DNA of 32,485 nucleotides from JBBSVE01 sp038233815 (lineage in GTDB: Bacteria; Pseudomonadota; Alphaproteobacteria; Rhodobacterales; Rhodobacteraceae): NCBI GenBank assembly GCA_038233815.1, contig JBBSVE010000014.1, forward strand, positions 1 to 32,485. The letters run 5' to 3'. Each line of letters starts with the position of its first letter. Within the stretch, counting starts at the first letter, position 1. The position numbers were made by a program, and so were the translations under genes. Shown piece by piece: positions 31,922 through 32,485 of the stretch. The notes beneath the pieces were generated by a model. The model did no database searches. It saw only the letters and a program-made list of their open reading frames with translations, and was not told the DNA's origin.

Positions 31922-32485
31922 ATGGCACCAGAGGGCGACAGCGTAAAACCGCAGGACCGGCTGGCGGACTGGCTCGGCCCCGACATGGCTTCGGTGAACG
32001 CGCTGATACGGGAGCGGATGGCGAGCCGTCACGCGCCACGGATCCCGGAGGTGACGGCGCATCTGGTGGACGCGGGCGGCAAACGGCTGCGTCCCATGCT
32101 GACGCTCGCCGCGGCGCGCATGTGTGGTTATGCGGGCCCCTATCATATCCACCTCGCAGCGACGGTGGAGTTTATTCACACCGCGACGCTGCTGCACGAC
32201 GACGTGGTGGACGAAAGTGCGCGACGGCGGGGGCGTCCGACGGCGAATCTCCTCTGGGACAACAAGAGTTCGGTGCTGGTCGGCGACTATCTGTTCGCGC
32301 GCAGCTTCCAGTTGATGGTGGAGACGGGGTCGCTCCGCGTGCTCGACATCCTCGCCGACGCGGCGGCGACGATTGCCGAGGGCGAGGTGCTCCAGCTGAC
32401 CGCCGCACAGAATCTTGCGACGACGGAGGAGATCTATCTTCAGGTCGTGCGGGGCAAGACGGCGGCGCTGTTCTCGGCCGCGACG
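31922..32485 (+). CDS. Polyprenyl diphosphate synthase, 3' end beyond the window
   Basis: The first 188 codons of an all-trans polyprenyl diphosphate synthase, cut by the window edge without a stop. Visible are GGKRLRP (52-58), which binds the isopentenyl diphosphate phosphate, and the first Asp-rich motif D93-D94-V-V-D97 in LLHDDVVDESARRRG, followed by VGDYLFARSF. The pattern fits the long-chain enzymes (IspB/DdsA type) that make the octa- or decaprenyl tail of ubiquinone. The chain-length class is inferred from the VEFIHTATLLHDD context, in which small residues precede the motif. The start ATG at 31922 has GGGCAGGGCGGA upstream. Confidence 0.93.
   Translation, partial: MAPEGDSVKPQDRLADWLGPDMASVNALIRERMASRHAPRIPEVTAHLVDAGGKRLRPMLTLAAARMCGYAGPYHIHLAATVEFIHTATLLHDDVVDESARRRGRPTANLLWDNKSSVLVGDYLFARSFQLMVETGSLRVLDILADAAATIAEGEVLQLTAAQNLATTEEIYLQVVRGKTAALFSAAT

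Noticed and set aside
1..32485. Insertion sequences, prophage, tRNA genes, CRISPR arrays or a new defence system
   Set aside because: No transposase, integrase, phage, Cas or toxin-antitoxin-like product was seen, no tRNA-like cloverleaf stood out, and the base composition looks uniform. The window reads as stable core chromosome.

Overview
The window reads as ordinary core chromosome of a high-GC alphaproteobacterium. It most likely belongs to the order Rhodobacterales (the Rhodobacter/Roseobacter group). The reasons are the TIGR02302-type low-complexity protein, the argH / small lipoprotein / lysA order, the pykA / small membrane protein / rpmI-rplT / pheST order, and the family content overall. 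The genus cannot be fixed from the sequence. Coding density is very high, many genes overlap by one to ten bases, and there are no tRNAs, rRNAs, insertion sequences, phage genes or CRISPR arrays.

Layout. 1-223: non-coding, with a perfect hairpin and a short 40-bp repeat. 224-5047: beta carbonic anhydrase, a divergent small helical protein, an M17 aminopeptidase with an NlpC/P60 hydrolase, and a creatinase. 5245-7702: an L,D-transpeptidase lipoprotein and panB-panC (pantothenate). 7712-13805 (minus strand): pykA, a small membrane protein, rpmI-rplT, then pheS-pheT. Visible promoters precede pykA, rpmI and pheS, and a clear intrinsic terminator follows rplT. 14005-16323 (plus): an N-formylglutamate amidohydrolase, a DUF1244 protein and a glycolipid-binding-like protein, all overlapping, followed by a hemolysin III/PAQR membrane protein. 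16330-18159 (minus): D-amino acid aminotransferase and a transglutaminase-like protein. 18343-19616 (plus): accA overlapping an SMR transporter of Gdx/SugE type. 19719-21740: plsC and a divergent zinc-ribbon membrane protein, separated by a 372-bp gene-free stretch. 21772-27205 (minus): argH, small lipoprotein, lysA and the TIGR02302 protein, overlapping head to tail except for 78 bp before lysA. 27231-29298: a TlpA-like thioredoxin, tag (3-methyladenine glycosylase) and an EAL-domain protein with lost catalytic residues. 29407-31344: phaA-phaB (acetoacetyl-CoA and 3-hydroxybutyryl-CoA formation for polyhydroxybutyrate). 31396-32485: a YdcH/DUF465 protein, a DUF2007 protein, and the first 188 codons of a polyprenyl diphosphate synthase cut by the window end.

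The genes are mostly housekeeping: cofactor, amino-acid, fatty-acid, phospholipid and storage-polymer synthesis, translation, and envelope upkeep. I did not find a convincing new multi-gene system. The items most worth a second look are the degenerate EAL protein, the transglutaminase with Cys in place of the catalytic His, the creatinase standing alone, the gene-free gap between plsC and the zinc-ribbon gene where ftsEX may have been lost, the paired inverted repeats ahead of accA, and a probable leaderless DUF2007 gene.
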